NCBI RefSeq assembly: GCF_023704175.1
Contig: NZ_CP084530.1
Span: 2,192,001-2,256,000, forward strand
Source: Paenibacillus sp. YPG26
GTDB lineage: Bacteria; Bacillota; Bacilli; Paenibacillales; Paenibacillaceae
Direction of reading: 5' to 3'
DNA: 64,000 bases
Below the pieces are notes generated by a model. That model saw only the letters and a list, made by a program, of their open reading frames with translations. It ran no database searches and was not told where the DNA came from. The translations under genes were made by a program, and so were the position numbers. Positions 27,696 to 36,416 of this stretch are shown here, piece by piece (positions within the stretch are counted from its first letter, which is position 1; every line of letters begins with the position of its first letter).

Positions 27696-28907
27696 CTACT
27701 CTCGCTCAGGACAATTGGAGGTCTTTTCAAGGTTCCCTTGTTGTATCCGGAAGGCTAGTCCACTAATTAACAGAAGCCCTCCGGCAAATCCAGCGAACAT
27801 CCACTGAGTCTCATTCACAGCCATATGATCAAGACTCCAGCCAGTCAGGAGAGGAAGCACGGCTCCTCCTACCCCTCCGGAAGCAATTAGAATGCTAGGT
27901 GTAGCTTCCTCTGTTCCGGGGAGCAGCTTACTTGCGAAGACCAAAGCGATCGAGAATATCCCCGACATGGCAAGTCCAAGCATGAGAATGACTGCAAATG
28001 AGGACCAGACCTGCAATGTAAAAGGAAGCAGTAATAGAAGCACGGCGCTAGCAAGACAACTGAAGAGAACATAAACTCTGTACTCGAATTTCTCCGCAAT
28101 ATATCCGGCAAAAATCCGTCCGACGGACATGGCAATCCAGAAGCATGTAACACTAAGCGCAGCACCAGCTTCCTTCATGCCAAGCTTCTCAATCAGCATC
28201 GCAGGCATGAAGTTGGCAAGACTCATTTCTGTACCGACATACAGGAAGAAGAAAGCGATGAACAGAGTTAGTATCAACATACGTCGTCCGGAGTAGGCCC
28301 GCATTCCTTTAGATGGCTGTGTCCCAGTCTTCTCAGGAGCAGATCGCTGATCCAGTACCTGATCCATTTCACCAAAGGAACCTTTTGCCCAGAAAGCGAT
28401 GGTTGCAACCCCGAACAAGGCAACTACCGCAAACGAGATACGCCAATACCCCGCTTCCATCAGGCCGCTTGCGATTAATGGCATCACCAAGGCACCAATG
28501 CCGAATAAGACCTCCAGCCTGCTCATCGCAATGGCGGTATTCTCTTTAATGGCGGATATGATAACGGTCCCTATAACCGCCTCAATCATGCCGAATCCGA
28601 AGCCTGCCCCCAAAGCAATGATATATAACCAGCCCCAAGGCGGCAGTGCCATATACAGAAGCTCACAACAGCACAATAATCCGGTAGCGATCAGAAGCTC
28701 CACTCTTTTACCAAAACGGCGGTTGAACCAAGGGGATACTAGCACACCTAGCAGGAAACCTGTGAATTGGGTAAAAATCAATGTTCCACTATCACTGTAA
28801 TCCCGGTTATAATGCTCCAGAACAACAGGTAAGACGGAGCCTAGAATAACATGGGCCAGTCCGATCAAGAAGTAAGATAAACAGCCTATCCAAATCAGTT
28901 TTTTCAT
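27696..28907 (-). CDS. MFS transporter
   Basis: A 403-residue major facilitator with 12 hydrophobic helices; the loop after helix 2 reads WFNRRFGKRVELL. The overall pattern is close to the FucP/fosmidomycin-resistance-like sugar or drug branches, but the substrate cannot be named. GAGGAGG lies seven bases before ATG 28907. It is a single-gene unit with no metabolic neighbour. Confidence 0.82.
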   Translation of the reverse strand: MKKLIWIGCLSYFLIGLAHVILGSVLPVVLEHYNRDYSDSGTLIFTQFTGFLLGVLVSPWFNRRFGKRVELLIATGLLCCCELLYMALPPWGWLYIIALGAGFGFGMIEAVIGTVIISAIKENTAIAMSRLEVLFGIGALVMPLIASGLMEAGYWRISFAVVALFGVATIAFWAKGSFGEMDQVLDQRSAPEKTGTQPSKGMRAYSGRRMLILTLFIAFFFLYVGTEMSLANFMPAMLIEKLGMKEAGAALSVTCFWIAMSVGRIFAGYIAEKFEYRVYVLFSCLASAVLLLLLPFTLQVWSSFAVILMLGLAMSGIFSIALVFASKLLPGTEEATPSILIASGGVGGAVLPLLTGWSLDHMAVNETQWMFAGFAGGLLLISGLAFRIQQGNLEKTSNCPERE

Positions 28908-29032
28908 AAGCAGCCTCCTCTATTGTAGTAATATCGTGTTTCTCTCCCTGTTAATCTCATCTATATAGATATAGTATACTAGAGAAATATATATGGAATA
29001 TAATCGCTTGCCCTGAAATTGCCGAAAAGCAC

Positions 29033-29074
29033 AAAGAGCTGCTGCATCCCAGTAAGCGGGACACAACAGCTCTT
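29033..29074 (-). terminator. Terminator of the nas operon
   Basis: AAAGAGCTG and CAGCTCTTT pair around an inner GTCCC/GGGAT hairpin; minus-strand tail TTTGTGCTTTT. Placed 30 bp after the nasA stop. Confidence 0.7.
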
Positions 29075-29104
29075 TTCTTCTTACACGCCCATGCTAATCT
29101 TTCC

Positions 29105-30301
29105 TTACCTTGCCTGGTAGGCTGCCACAGCCGCCCTCCCTTCTTTCACAGGCTTCCCGGATAATTTAAGGTAGATTAAGGCAATGACGAGACACATCCA
29201 TGCATAGCCACTCATCATCAAGAATCCAAACATATAATTACCTGTGAATCCCTTGATCAGGCCTAGACAGAGCGGCGGGAAGAAGCCCCCAAGGCCACCG
29301 AGTGCGGAAATTATACCGTTCGCTACTCCTGCCTCAGATATAAAATACATAGGAACCAGTTTGAACACTGCCCCATTGCCAACCCCAGCGAATAAAGCAA
29401 TACTCATGGTCGCCGCAGTGTACACCCCGAAGTCTGGCGAGAGGCTGAGAACAAGTGACGAAATCCCCATACTAGCAAATACGAAAGTTAATAGGATATA
29501 AGGATTTATTTTGTCAGCAATTAATCCCCCTATTGGACGGATTAGAGTAGCCAGGCCTATGAAGCACGCGGTGTAGACACCTGCCTCCAGCTTAGCCAAA
29601 CCAAAATATTCCACAAGGAAATTAGGAAGAAATACGGTAAAAGCAACAAACGATCCAAAAGTAATGAAGTAGAACAAACTGAGCATCCATAACTGCGGCT
29701 GCTTGGACAGGTTCTGGATCTGCTTCATGAGCGGCTGGTTCATCCTGGACTCCTCCTTGTCCCCGGCCTTATATACGATCAAAGCCATGAACAGTATGAC
29801 ACCTATATAAATCCATGGAGTATTGCGCCAGCCGAGGGAAGCGGCAAGAACCGGTAATCCAAAAGTGGTCAGTGCAGAGCCCAGATTACCAAGTCCGTAA
29901 ATCCCGTTAACAACCCCCATTCGTTCTTGCGGATAATACTTCGGGAGCGAGGTTACCCCAATAGAGAACATAGATCCTCCTGCGCCTAGAAGCAGTCCGA
30001 TCACAAGCAGCTCTTCAAAGTGATGAGCGGCGGTCAGCCACAGCAATGGAATTATAAGAATGAGGAAACCCGTTATGAATATGACCCTTGCTCCGTATCG
30101 GTTCGTCAAGTAACCGGCAGGTATCCGAAGCAGGGATCCAGAGAGTACAGGAATCGCCGTAATCCAGGCAATCTGACTCGGCACAAGCTGAAGATCAACT
30201 TTTATTGTAGAGATCATCGAGGACAGAAGTACCCATGCGGCAAAGCCCAGTATCAGACTTAGCGTCTGAAGAGGAAGCTGATATACACGCTTATTATTCA
30301 T
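29105..30301 (-). CDS. nasA: Nitrate/nitrite transporter (NarK/NasA family MFS)
   Basis: A 398-residue major facilitator of the nitrate/nitrite porter family with 12 helices. The family-type segment RIPAGYLTNRYGAR is seen near residue 60. ATG 30301 is chosen: AGGAG is at proper spacing, whereas the GTG nine bases earlier sits on the ribosome site. It follows nasC by 28 bp, so it is the third gene of a nasB-nasC-nasA operon that imports and reduces nitrate for growth. Direction (import) is inferred from the assimilatory partners. Confidence 0.9.
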   Translation of the reverse strand: MNNKRVYQLPLQTLSLILGFAAWVLLSSMISTIKVDLQLVPSQIAWITAIPVLSGSLLRIPAGYLTNRYGARVIFITGFLILIIPLLWLTAAHHFEELLVIGLLLGAGGSMFSIGVTSLPKYYPQERMGVVNGIYGLGNLGSALTTFGLPVLAASLGWRNTPWIYIGVILFMALIVYKAGDKEESRMNQPLMKQIQNLSKQPQLWMLSLFYFITFGSFVAFTVFLPNFLVEYFGLAKLEAGVYTACFIGLATLIRPIGGLIADKINPYILLTFVFASMGISSLVLSLSPDFGVYTAATMSIALFAGVGNGAVFKLVPMYFISEAGVANGIISALGGLGGFFPPLCLGLIKGFTGNYMFGFLMMSGYAWMCLVIALIYLKLSGKPVKEGRAAVAAYQAR

Positions 30302-30329
30302 CGATTCCACTCCTATCTCTATATCTCTT

Positions 30330-32441
30330 CTACACGTAAGCTTGAATTCGTACTGTACAGACCTTGAATCCAGGCATTTGGCAAAAGGGGTCCAGTGCCT
30401 GGTTCGTAAGGCGGTTCACATTCTGTGTATCTCCCCAGTGCATTGGAACGAACAAGGTGTCTTCCCTGATGTGTTCGGTAACCTTGCACCGCACAACAGC
30501 AGATCCCCGGCGCGATTCCAGGAGAACCAACTCCCCATCCCGAACCTTGTAACGCCCAGCGGTGTTCGGGTGAATCTCAACGAAAGACTCTACATTCCGA
30601 GCTGCCAGAGAGGCGCTCCTACGTGACTGCACCCCGGATAAATAATGCGCGAGGACTCGGCCGGTAGTCATGTAGAGTGGAAATTCAGTATTCACTTCCT
30701 CGGGGAGATCATGTGCAGGAACACAGACAAACTCAGCTTTTCCATCCGGATGTGCAAATCTCTCTTCAAATAACCGGACTTGACCCGGCTGCCTCGCTTC
30801 CGGACAGGGCCAGTATACACCTTCCTCCTCACGTATCCGGTCATAACTAATCCCATAATAATCAGCTGCTCCTCCTTTACTGGCCACTCTTAGTTCATCA
30901 AAAATTTGCTCCACAGACTCGTAGGGGAAATATTCCGGCTTGCCCATACTGTGAGCAATCCGCGTGAGAATCTGCCAATCATGAAGCACTTCTCCCGGAA
31001 GAGGGCGGTCAGCTGGGCGGAGCAGGACCCTACCTTCCAGATTCGTGAGCGTCCCTTCGTTCTCAAGATAAGAGGACACAGGAAGGATAAGATCAGCCAT
31101 TCGCGCCGTTTCAGACAGGAACATGTCCGCGACCACCAGGAAATCAAGCTTTCTTAGTCCTTGTTCAACAAAATCGGCGTTAGGGTTCGAGACAATTGGG
31201 TTGGAGCCCATAACGAACAGAGATCGGATTTGCTGCTCATGAATCTTTTCCATCATTTCATAAGCCGATACTCCCTTCCTTGGAAGATCAGCCTGGTCAA
31301 TTCCCCACACCCCGGCAATGTGTGCACGATCTTGCTCGTTCTCAATCATCCGGTAACCGGGAAGCTGATCCGCCTTCTGTCCATGCTCTCTGCCACCTTG
31401 CCCGTTCCCTTGGCCTGTTATCGCACCATAACCGCAGTATTCACGGCCGATTTTGCCAGTTGCAAGCACCAGGTTCAAGTAATTGCGGACGGCAAGATGT
31501 CCGTCAGTATGCTGTTCAACTCCTCTTGCTGTAAATAACATCCCTGTCTCGGAAGCACCATACTTCACAGCCGCTATACGGATATCCTGTTCGGAGATCC
31601 CTGTCAACTTAGCAAGCTCTTCGAGACTGGATGACTTCAAATGAGTCTTCAGCGCTTCAAAGCCTCTCGTTCTGTCTCCAATAAAGGCCGGGTCTGCGAG
31701 TCCCTCTTCCATGATCACCTTCAGCATTCCATTAACAAGAGCCGCATCCATTCCGGGCTTCACCCTCAAATGCAGATCTGCCATATTTGCTGTTGCAGTA
31801 TTTCTGGGATCAATGACAATTAGGTAAGCCCCATTCTTCTGGGCTTCGGTGAAGTAGGGCATCAGTGTGGGTTGGCACTCGGCAATATTCGTTCCCGCCA
31901 AAATAATACAACGGGTGTACGGTATATCAGATAGAGGATTGGTCAGTCCCCGATCAATTCCAAATGTCTTAATCCCCGCTGATGCAGCGGATGACATACA
32001 GAACCTTCCGTTATAGTCGATATAACGTGTCCCCAGAGCTACCCGCGCGAACTTGCCGAGTAAGTAGGCCGACTCATTGGTTAATGAGCCGCCTCCATAC
32101 ACACCTATTGCATCCTTGCCATTCGCAGCTTGAATGGATGTGAACTGCTTATGAATAAGCTTGAACGCCTCTTCCCAAGAGACCCTTACGAAGCTTCCAT
32201 TACGCTTCACATGAGGATACAGAAGTCGCTCCCGGTGCAGAGCATGCTGGTGAGCATTCATTCCCTTGATGCATAATCGCCCCTGTGAAGCCTGGTTAGG
32301 AACAGGTTCAACTGACCATAGCGACCTGCCTCCCGCCGTCTTCTCTTCGGTAACCTGCATTTTGCACTGAACACTACAGAAGGGGCACTGCGTATTCATA
32401 ACCAATCGTTCTGTTGATACCGACTGCCCGGCAGCACTCAT
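30330..32441 (-). CDS. nasC: Assimilatory nitrate reductase catalytic subunit
   Basis: Cytoplasmic molybdoenzyme that reduces nitrate to nitrite. It has 703 residues, the NasC length. The N-terminal [4Fe-4S] site is Cys19, Cys22, Cys26 and Cys57 (CPFCSVQC and GRLCIKG). The molybdenum ligand is Cys148 in GRFCMSSAA. The C-terminal molybdopterin dinucleotide-binding domain follows (TTGRVLAHYLSG). There is no C-terminal [2Fe-2S] domain; those are on NasB. GGGAGGTG precedes ATG 32441, 38 bp after nasB. No cofactor-synthesis genes are in the window. Confidence 0.94.
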   Translation of the reverse strand: MSAAGQSVSTERLVMNTQCPFCSVQCKMQVTEEKTAGGRSLWSVEPVPNQASQGRLCIKGMNAHQHALHRERLLYPHVKRNGSFVRVSWEEAFKLIHKQFTSIQAANGKDAIGVYGGGSLTNESAYLLGKFARVALGTRYIDYNGRFCMSSAASAGIKTFGIDRGLTNPLSDIPYTRCIILAGTNIAECQPTLMPYFTEAQKNGAYLIVIDPRNTATANMADLHLRVKPGMDAALVNGMLKVIMEEGLADPAFIGDRTRGFEALKTHLKSSSLEELAKLTGISEQDIRIAAVKYGASETGMLFTARGVEQHTDGHLAVRNYLNLVLATGKIGREYCGYGAITGQGNGQGGREHGQKADQLPGYRMIENEQDRAHIAGVWGIDQADLPRKGVSAYEMMEKIHEQQIRSLFVMGSNPIVSNPNADFVEQGLRKLDFLVVADMFLSETARMADLILPVSSYLENEGTLTNLEGRVLLRPADRPLPGEVLHDWQILTRIAHSMGKPEYFPYESVEQIFDELRVASKGGAADYYGISYDRIREEEGVYWPCPEARQPGQVRLFEERFAHPDGKAEFVCVPAHDLPEEVNTEFPLYMTTGRVLAHYLSGVQSRRSASLAARNVESFVEIHPNTAGRYKVRDGELVLLESRRGSAVVRCKVTEHIREDTLFVPMHWGDTQNVNRLTNQALDPFCQMPGFKVCTVRIQAYV

Positions 32442-32479
32442 TTACAACACCTCCCATAATGGACTGAAGTCAATCACGT

Positions 32480-34846
32480 TTATTTTTCATGAATCACAAG
32501 GGTATACGGATCAGCATGCTCAGTAACAGGCTGCTTGCTCCAGCGCCCCGCGAGATCATCTCTGACCTGCTCATCGAACAGCTCTTCACGCAGCTTAATG
32601 ATCCCGCCCATACGCTGAAGCCATTTCCAGCTTGGTTCCATGTACCATGCCGACTCCTGGTACCACTGCAAGAAGGCTGTCGCAAGCTTCACCGCCTCTT
32701 CCTCGCCGGCTTCCACAGACAAGAGCTGCCCTTGAACAAGCGGCGGCTGGCTGCTTCCTCCCACGTACACCTCCCATCCGGCTGGCGCCGCGGCGAAGCC
32801 CAAATCCTTGGTTAGAGTCCCAGCTGAATGCCGGGGGCTTCCAGAGACTGCGATGTAGAGCGGGCTCGGCATCTGCCTGTTCCCGAAGCTCATTTCAAGC
32901 TTGACTGCCAAGCTGACCGGATCATGGAAGGCATCTATTTGCCAGCCTGGATCTGTACAAGTCGTAATTGGGGGCAGGGGATAACCGTATTGATATTCCA
33001 TTACCTCTACTCCAAGATGGTGGATGAGTGAATCGATATTGGATTCCAAAATCCCAGGCAGTTCTATTCCTCCATTCGTTAGCCGAAGATACGGAATTTC
33101 GTAGTTCCTCACCATTTCGTTAAGTAGCATCAGCCCCTTATCACTCAGACTTCCACCTGGAATTCGAGGAACCACTGTATAAGTTCCATCACTCCTTCTT
33201 AGAGCCCCGGACCTCTTTAGCGGATGCTCCGTATTGAACAGATAGGAATTCTGTGAGCCTAGATAATAATGAAGAGCAGGCCGACAAATCAGGCAGCCCA
33301 TAGGTTGAGTCCAACCCAGCGAGGTCATGAGTTGGTACTCGTCCTCGTAACGATGACAAGAAACTGCCTCCTTAACCATGTCATGAGAGTAGGTTGTGCA
33401 TCCGCAAATAGCTTCTACGTTCTGAGCCCCCGTCTCCATGTTCGTAAGGGTATATTTCAAAAGTGCAGCTACCCGTGGGGTACATCCACCGCAGGTTCCA
33501 GCCGCCCTGGTACAGTCCCGGATTTGCTCAACTGTCTCCAGTCCTTCCTCACGTATAGCGTTCATAATTCTCGACTTACTGACCCCGTTACAAGAGCAGA
33601 CGGTCTCATGATCTGACATTTCAGCAATCTGCAGATTGCTCTGGGACGAGACTTCTCCGTGGCTGTCCGCCTTGTATAATGCAGATACGTCCGCGTTGCG
33701 ACGAATAAGCTCAAGCAGGCTCGTTCCCTCCCGTACATCTCCAAATAACACTGCTCCTGCTATGTTACCTGTAGGAGAGATTACAATCTTCTTATAAGTT
33801 CCTCTCTGACCGTCATAGGAAATGATGGACTGTTCGGCATTTTCTTCATGAATTTGTCCTGCCGAGAACACCTTAGCACCCGCAACCTTTAGCTGAGAGA
33901 ATAATATGGAGCCTTGGTAAGGAGCTGTCTGTATGCCGCACACGGTGCGGGCGAGCACCTTCCCTTGTTCATAAAGTGGAGCTACCAGTCCATAAGAAAT
34001 GCCGCGATGCTCGGCGCATTCACCAACTGCGTAGATATTCGGGATACTGGTCTCCATGAAATCGTTCACGATAATACCGCGATTCACCAAAATGTTGCTT
34101 CTTGAAGCCAATTCCACATTTGGCTGGATACCGACCGCCATGATCACCAGATCAGCTGAAATATGCGATCCATCGGAGAAGCGCAGCCCCGAAGCCCTCC
34201 TTCGTCCCGTAACTCGGGTAGTATTCTTATCCAGAAGGAAGCTCATCCCCTGTACCTCAAGCTTCTCTTGAAGCATCCGGGCCGCAGTCCTGTCCAACTG
34301 GCGGTTCATCAGAAAGGGGGAATTGTGGACGACCTCAACCCTCATGCCTTGATTAAGTAGTCCCCGTGCTGCCTCAAGACCTAATAATCCTCCACCGATC
34401 ACTGCTGCTTTGCGATATGTCCGGGCTGATTCGATAATCTGAAGGCAATCTGTGATATTACGGAAGGCCATTACGCCAGGCATGTCGGCACCCGGTAGAG
34501 GAAGCATGAAGGGCAGGGAGCCTGTAGCTAGAATCAGCACATCATACCTGCGAATTCTCCCGGAATCTGACAGTACGGTCATCTTCTCAGGATCTATACA
34601 AGTGATCTTCTCTCCGGCATACAGCTGAATTCCGTGTTTGGCATACCAATCCCAATCATGGAGAATAATCTCCTGGATCCCTGAATCTCCTTGGAGCACT
34701 TTAGATAGCAGAATGCGGTTATAATTGGGATAGGGTTCGCTTCCGAACACTGTAATTTCAAATTCATTCGGTGCAAGCTTCAAGATTTCTTCAATGCACC
34801 TCACTCCCGCCATTCCATTGCCTATCATCACAAGTCTTTTTGTCAT
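32480..34846 (-). CDS. nasB: Nitrate reductase electron-transfer subunit NasB, NirB-like
   Basis: FAD/NADH oxidoreductase expected to feed electrons to NasC; 788 residues. Order: FAD/NAD Rossmann domains (GNGMAG at 9; GGGLLGLEAA at 151), two BFD-like [2Fe-2S] sites (Cys417/419/452/455 and Cys481/483/518/521), then a nitrite/sulfite-reductase-like C-terminal region. That region has lost the siroheme/[4Fe-4S] ligands: the CX5C site is C630...Q636 and the CX3C site is S670...S674. It therefore should not reduce nitrite itself, which separates it from NirB/NasD. First gene of the nasBCA operon. Confidence 0.9.
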   Translation of the reverse strand: MTKRLVMIGNGMAGVRCIEEILKLAPNEFEITVFGSEPYPNYNRILLSKVLQGDSGIQEIILHDWDWYAKHGIQLYAGEKITCIDPEKMTVLSDSGRIRRYDVLILATGSLPFMLPLPGADMPGVMAFRNITDCLQIIESARTYRKAAVIGGGLLGLEAARGLLNQGMRVEVVHNSPFLMNRQLDRTAARMLQEKLEVQGMSFLLDKNTTRVTGRRRASGLRFSDGSHISADLVIMAVGIQPNVELASRSNILVNRGIIVNDFMETSIPNIYAVGECAEHRGISYGLVAPLYEQGKVLARTVCGIQTAPYQGSILFSQLKVAGAKVFSAGQIHEENAEQSIISYDGQRGTYKKIVISPTGNIAGAVLFGDVREGTSLLELIRRNADVSALYKADSHGEVSSQSNLQIAEMSDHETVCSCNGVSKSRIMNAIREEGLETVEQIRDCTRAAGTCGGCTPRVAALLKYTLTNMETGAQNVEAICGCTTYSHDMVKEAVSCHRYEDEYQLMTSLGWTQPMGCLICRPALHYYLGSQNSYLFNTEHPLKRSGALRRSDGTYTVVPRIPGGSLSDKGLMLLNEMVRNYEIPYLRLTNGGIELPGILESNIDSLIHHLGVEVMEYQYGYPLPPITTCTDPGWQIDAFHDPVSLAVKLEMSFGNRQMPSPLYIAVSGSPRHSAGTLTKDLGFAAAPAGWEVYVGGSSQPPLVQGQLLSVEAGEEEAVKLATAFLQWYQESAWYMEPSWKWLQRMGGIIKLREELFDEQVRDDLAGRWSKQPVTEHADPYTLVIHEK

Positions 34847-34898
34847 CTACACTCACTCCAATGTAAGTAAACCTAACTAAATTCTGAATTTACTTTAA

Positions 34899-34915
34899 TG
34901 TTAGTTTCTATAACA
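34899..34915. promoter_or_regulatory. GlnR/TnrA box, downstream site of nas promoter
   Basis: TGTTA-N7-TAACA, an exact match to TGTNA-N7-TNACA. Its centre is about 42 bp downstream of the predicted nas start site and 61 bp ahead of the nasB ATG, a position expected for repression. Confidence 0.85.
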
Positions 34916-34955
34916 TAGATGATAAATTTCCATTTATAAATACTAATTTTTAACA

Positions 34956-34985
34956 AATATAGCCTTAGTAACAATGTATAGTCAA
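34956..34985 (-). promoter_or_regulatory. nasBCA promoter
   Basis: Minus strand TTGACT (34980-34985) and TATATT (34956-34961), 18 bp apart; predicted start near 34949. Confidence 0.7.
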
Positions 34986-34991
34986 CATTTA

Positions 34992-35008
34992 TGTTAGGTA
35001 ATATGACA
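34992..35008. promoter_or_regulatory. GlnR/TnrA box, upstream site of nas promoter
   Basis: TGTTA-N7-TGACA, an exact match to the consensus, centred about 51 bp upstream of the predicted start, the position from which TnrA activates promoters in B. subtilis. Confidence 0.85.
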
Positions 35009-35105
35009 TTTGTTATTTGTATTAATCCTATTTTTAATTTTTATCAGCAAATAGTTAACTATAGTTGTTATAGTTATGTCATAAATCTTATGTATAAAGC
35101 AAACA

Positions 35106-35134
35106 GGCTCTTCCGGCACAATGCCGAAAGAGCC
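35106..35134 (-). terminator. Terminator of the metallopeptidase gene
   Basis: Minus strand GGCTCTTTCGGCA and TGCCGGAAGAGCC form a 13-bp stem (one G-U pair) with a 3-base loop, followed by TGTTTGCTTTA. Confidence 0.75.
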
Positions 35135-35156
35135 ATACGATAACAATATGCCTGTT

Positions 35157-35999
35157 CTACAGATTCTTGGCAGAGAAAGTATCCCCGCCTTCTATACGAC
35201 CAGTCTCGAAGCCTTTGTAGAACCATCTTTTCCTCTGCTCGGAGGTCCCATGGGTGAAGCTCTCTGGCACTACATAACCTCTTGCCTGCTTCTGCAATGT
35301 GTCATCCCCCACTGCACTGGCTGCAGTCAAAGCTTCATCCAGATCGCCTTCCTCCAGCACACCCATCCCTTGAGCACGGTTGGCCCATACACCAGCCAAA
35401 TAATCTGCCTGAAGCTCGAACCGTACAAGATACTTGTTGAATTCAGCTTCACTCAGCTTCTGCCTAAGGGGCATGACTTTGTCACTTGTTCCAAGCAGAG
35501 TCTGCACATGGTGTCCAACCTCATGGGCGATCACATAAGCCATAGCGAAATCACCTGGCGCATTGAACTTCTGCTTAAGCTCGTCATAGAAGCTCAGATC
35601 AATATACAGCTTCTGGTCTCCAGGACAATAGAACGGGCCTACCGATGATCCTGCTGTCCCGCAAGCCGACTGCACACTGTTCGTATACAGCACCAGAGTC
35701 GGGTTCTGATATCTAAGCCCTTCCTCCCTGAACACTTCTGTCCATACATCCTCAGTATCAGCAAGCACGACCGAGACGAAATCCTTCATCTCCTGTTCTT
35801 GCTGTGTAGGGGTATATGCAGAATTAGAATCTGTTCCTGACCCCGTCATATTGCTCAAGAGGTCACCGCCATTCCCGCCAAGCAAAGTGACGAGCAGCAT
35901 AATAATAATCCCGCCGATTCCCCCGCCTACAAGGGTCTTGCCTCCCATCCCCCTACGGTCTTCGACGTTGGAGCTTCCTCTTCTACCTTTCCACTGCAT
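35157..35999 (-). CDS. ypfJ: YpfJ-type neutral zinc metallopeptidase
   Basis: Membrane-anchored putative zinc metalloprotease, 280 residues. A basic, Gly-rich N-terminus with one membrane helix (about residues 25-45) precedes a periplasm-facing domain with the zinc motif AHEVGHHVQ (HEXXH). The motif YCPGDQKLYIDLSF is family-typical. ATG 35999 is chosen because GGGAGG lies seven bases before it; the frame runs on upstream to 36086 with no support. It faces away from the riboswitch-controlled CAP gene. The biological substrate of this family is unknown. Confidence 0.88.
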   Translation of the reverse strand: MQWKGRRGSSNVEDRRGMGGKTLVGGGIGGIIIMLLVTLLGGNGGDLLSNMTGSGTDSNSAYTPTQQEQEMKDFVSVVLADTEDVWTEVFREEGLRYQNPTLVLYTNSVQSACGTAGSSVGPFYCPGDQKLYIDLSFYDELKQKFNAPGDFAMAYVIAHEVGHHVQTLLGTSDKVMPLRQKLSEAEFNKYLVRFELQADYLAGVWANRAQGMGVLEEGDLDEALTAASAVGDDTLQKQARGYVVPESFTHGTSEQRKRWFYKGFETGRIEGGDTFSAKNL

Positions 36000-36219
36000 A
36001 CGGCAACCTCCCTTATCGCATCCGCCTAGCGCATTTAAGATGTTATAAGTGTTTATACCCGGGAATGGCTGCTGTTCACACTCCATTTACTGGAATCTGC
36101 ATAAGATTCTCCATCATTGCTGCTTGAATGGTGCCTTATTCGTCGTCACGCGTTAGCTGCTTAGGTTAGTTGTTGATTGTCATGGAAAGTTTTGACCCAT
36201 GAACTGTCGGGACAGGCGT

Positions 36220-36281
36220 GCTACAATTTGTAGCGAGCTTGGATCCTCAATCATAGCTACTGCAAATTCTGGGATCCAAGC
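36220..36281 (+). other. Two hairpins upstream of the riboswitch
   Basis: GCTACAATTTGTAGC (36220-36234) is a near-perfect short palindrome, and GCTTGGATCC (36237-36246) pairs exactly with GGATCCAAGC (36272-36281). Both lie just before the riboswitch core and could be leader structure or part of an extended aptamer. The transcription start was not located. Confidence 0.4.
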
Positions 36282-36287
36282 AAATAA

Positions 36288-36398
36288 GGCCGAAGCTTAA
36301 TTTACAAGCACGGGGGACCCATACACTGGGGTGAAGCCATTCCATGGCAGGGTGATTACTCTTTGACCCTAATCCGTCAGCTAACCTCGCAGGCTGTT
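36288..36398 (+). ncRNA. c-di-AMP riboswitch (ydaO-yuaA class)
   Basis: Shows the conserved blocks of this class in order: GCCGAAGC near 36289, ACGGGGGACCC near 36310, GGGGTGAA near 36328 and the hallmark 3' block TCCGTCAGCTAACCTCGCAGGC at 36373-36394, shown here only as a position-defined motif around CAGCTAACCTCG. The closing stem pairs GCC near 36289 with GGC near 36393. It ends about 20 bp before the start of a secreted CAP-domain gene. In Bacillus such riboswitches turn off cell-wall hydrolase and potassium-transport genes when c-di-AMP is high. There is no clear intrinsic terminator between aptamer and gene, so control may act on translation or through an alternative fold. Confidence 0.9.
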
Positions 36399-36416
36399 AA
36401 AAGGAGAAATGTACAA

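Noticed and set aside
32480-34846. Assimilatory nitrite reductase NasD/NirB
   Set aside because: Siroheme/[4Fe-4S] cysteines are replaced (Q636, S670, S674), and the gene precedes nasC as nasB does.
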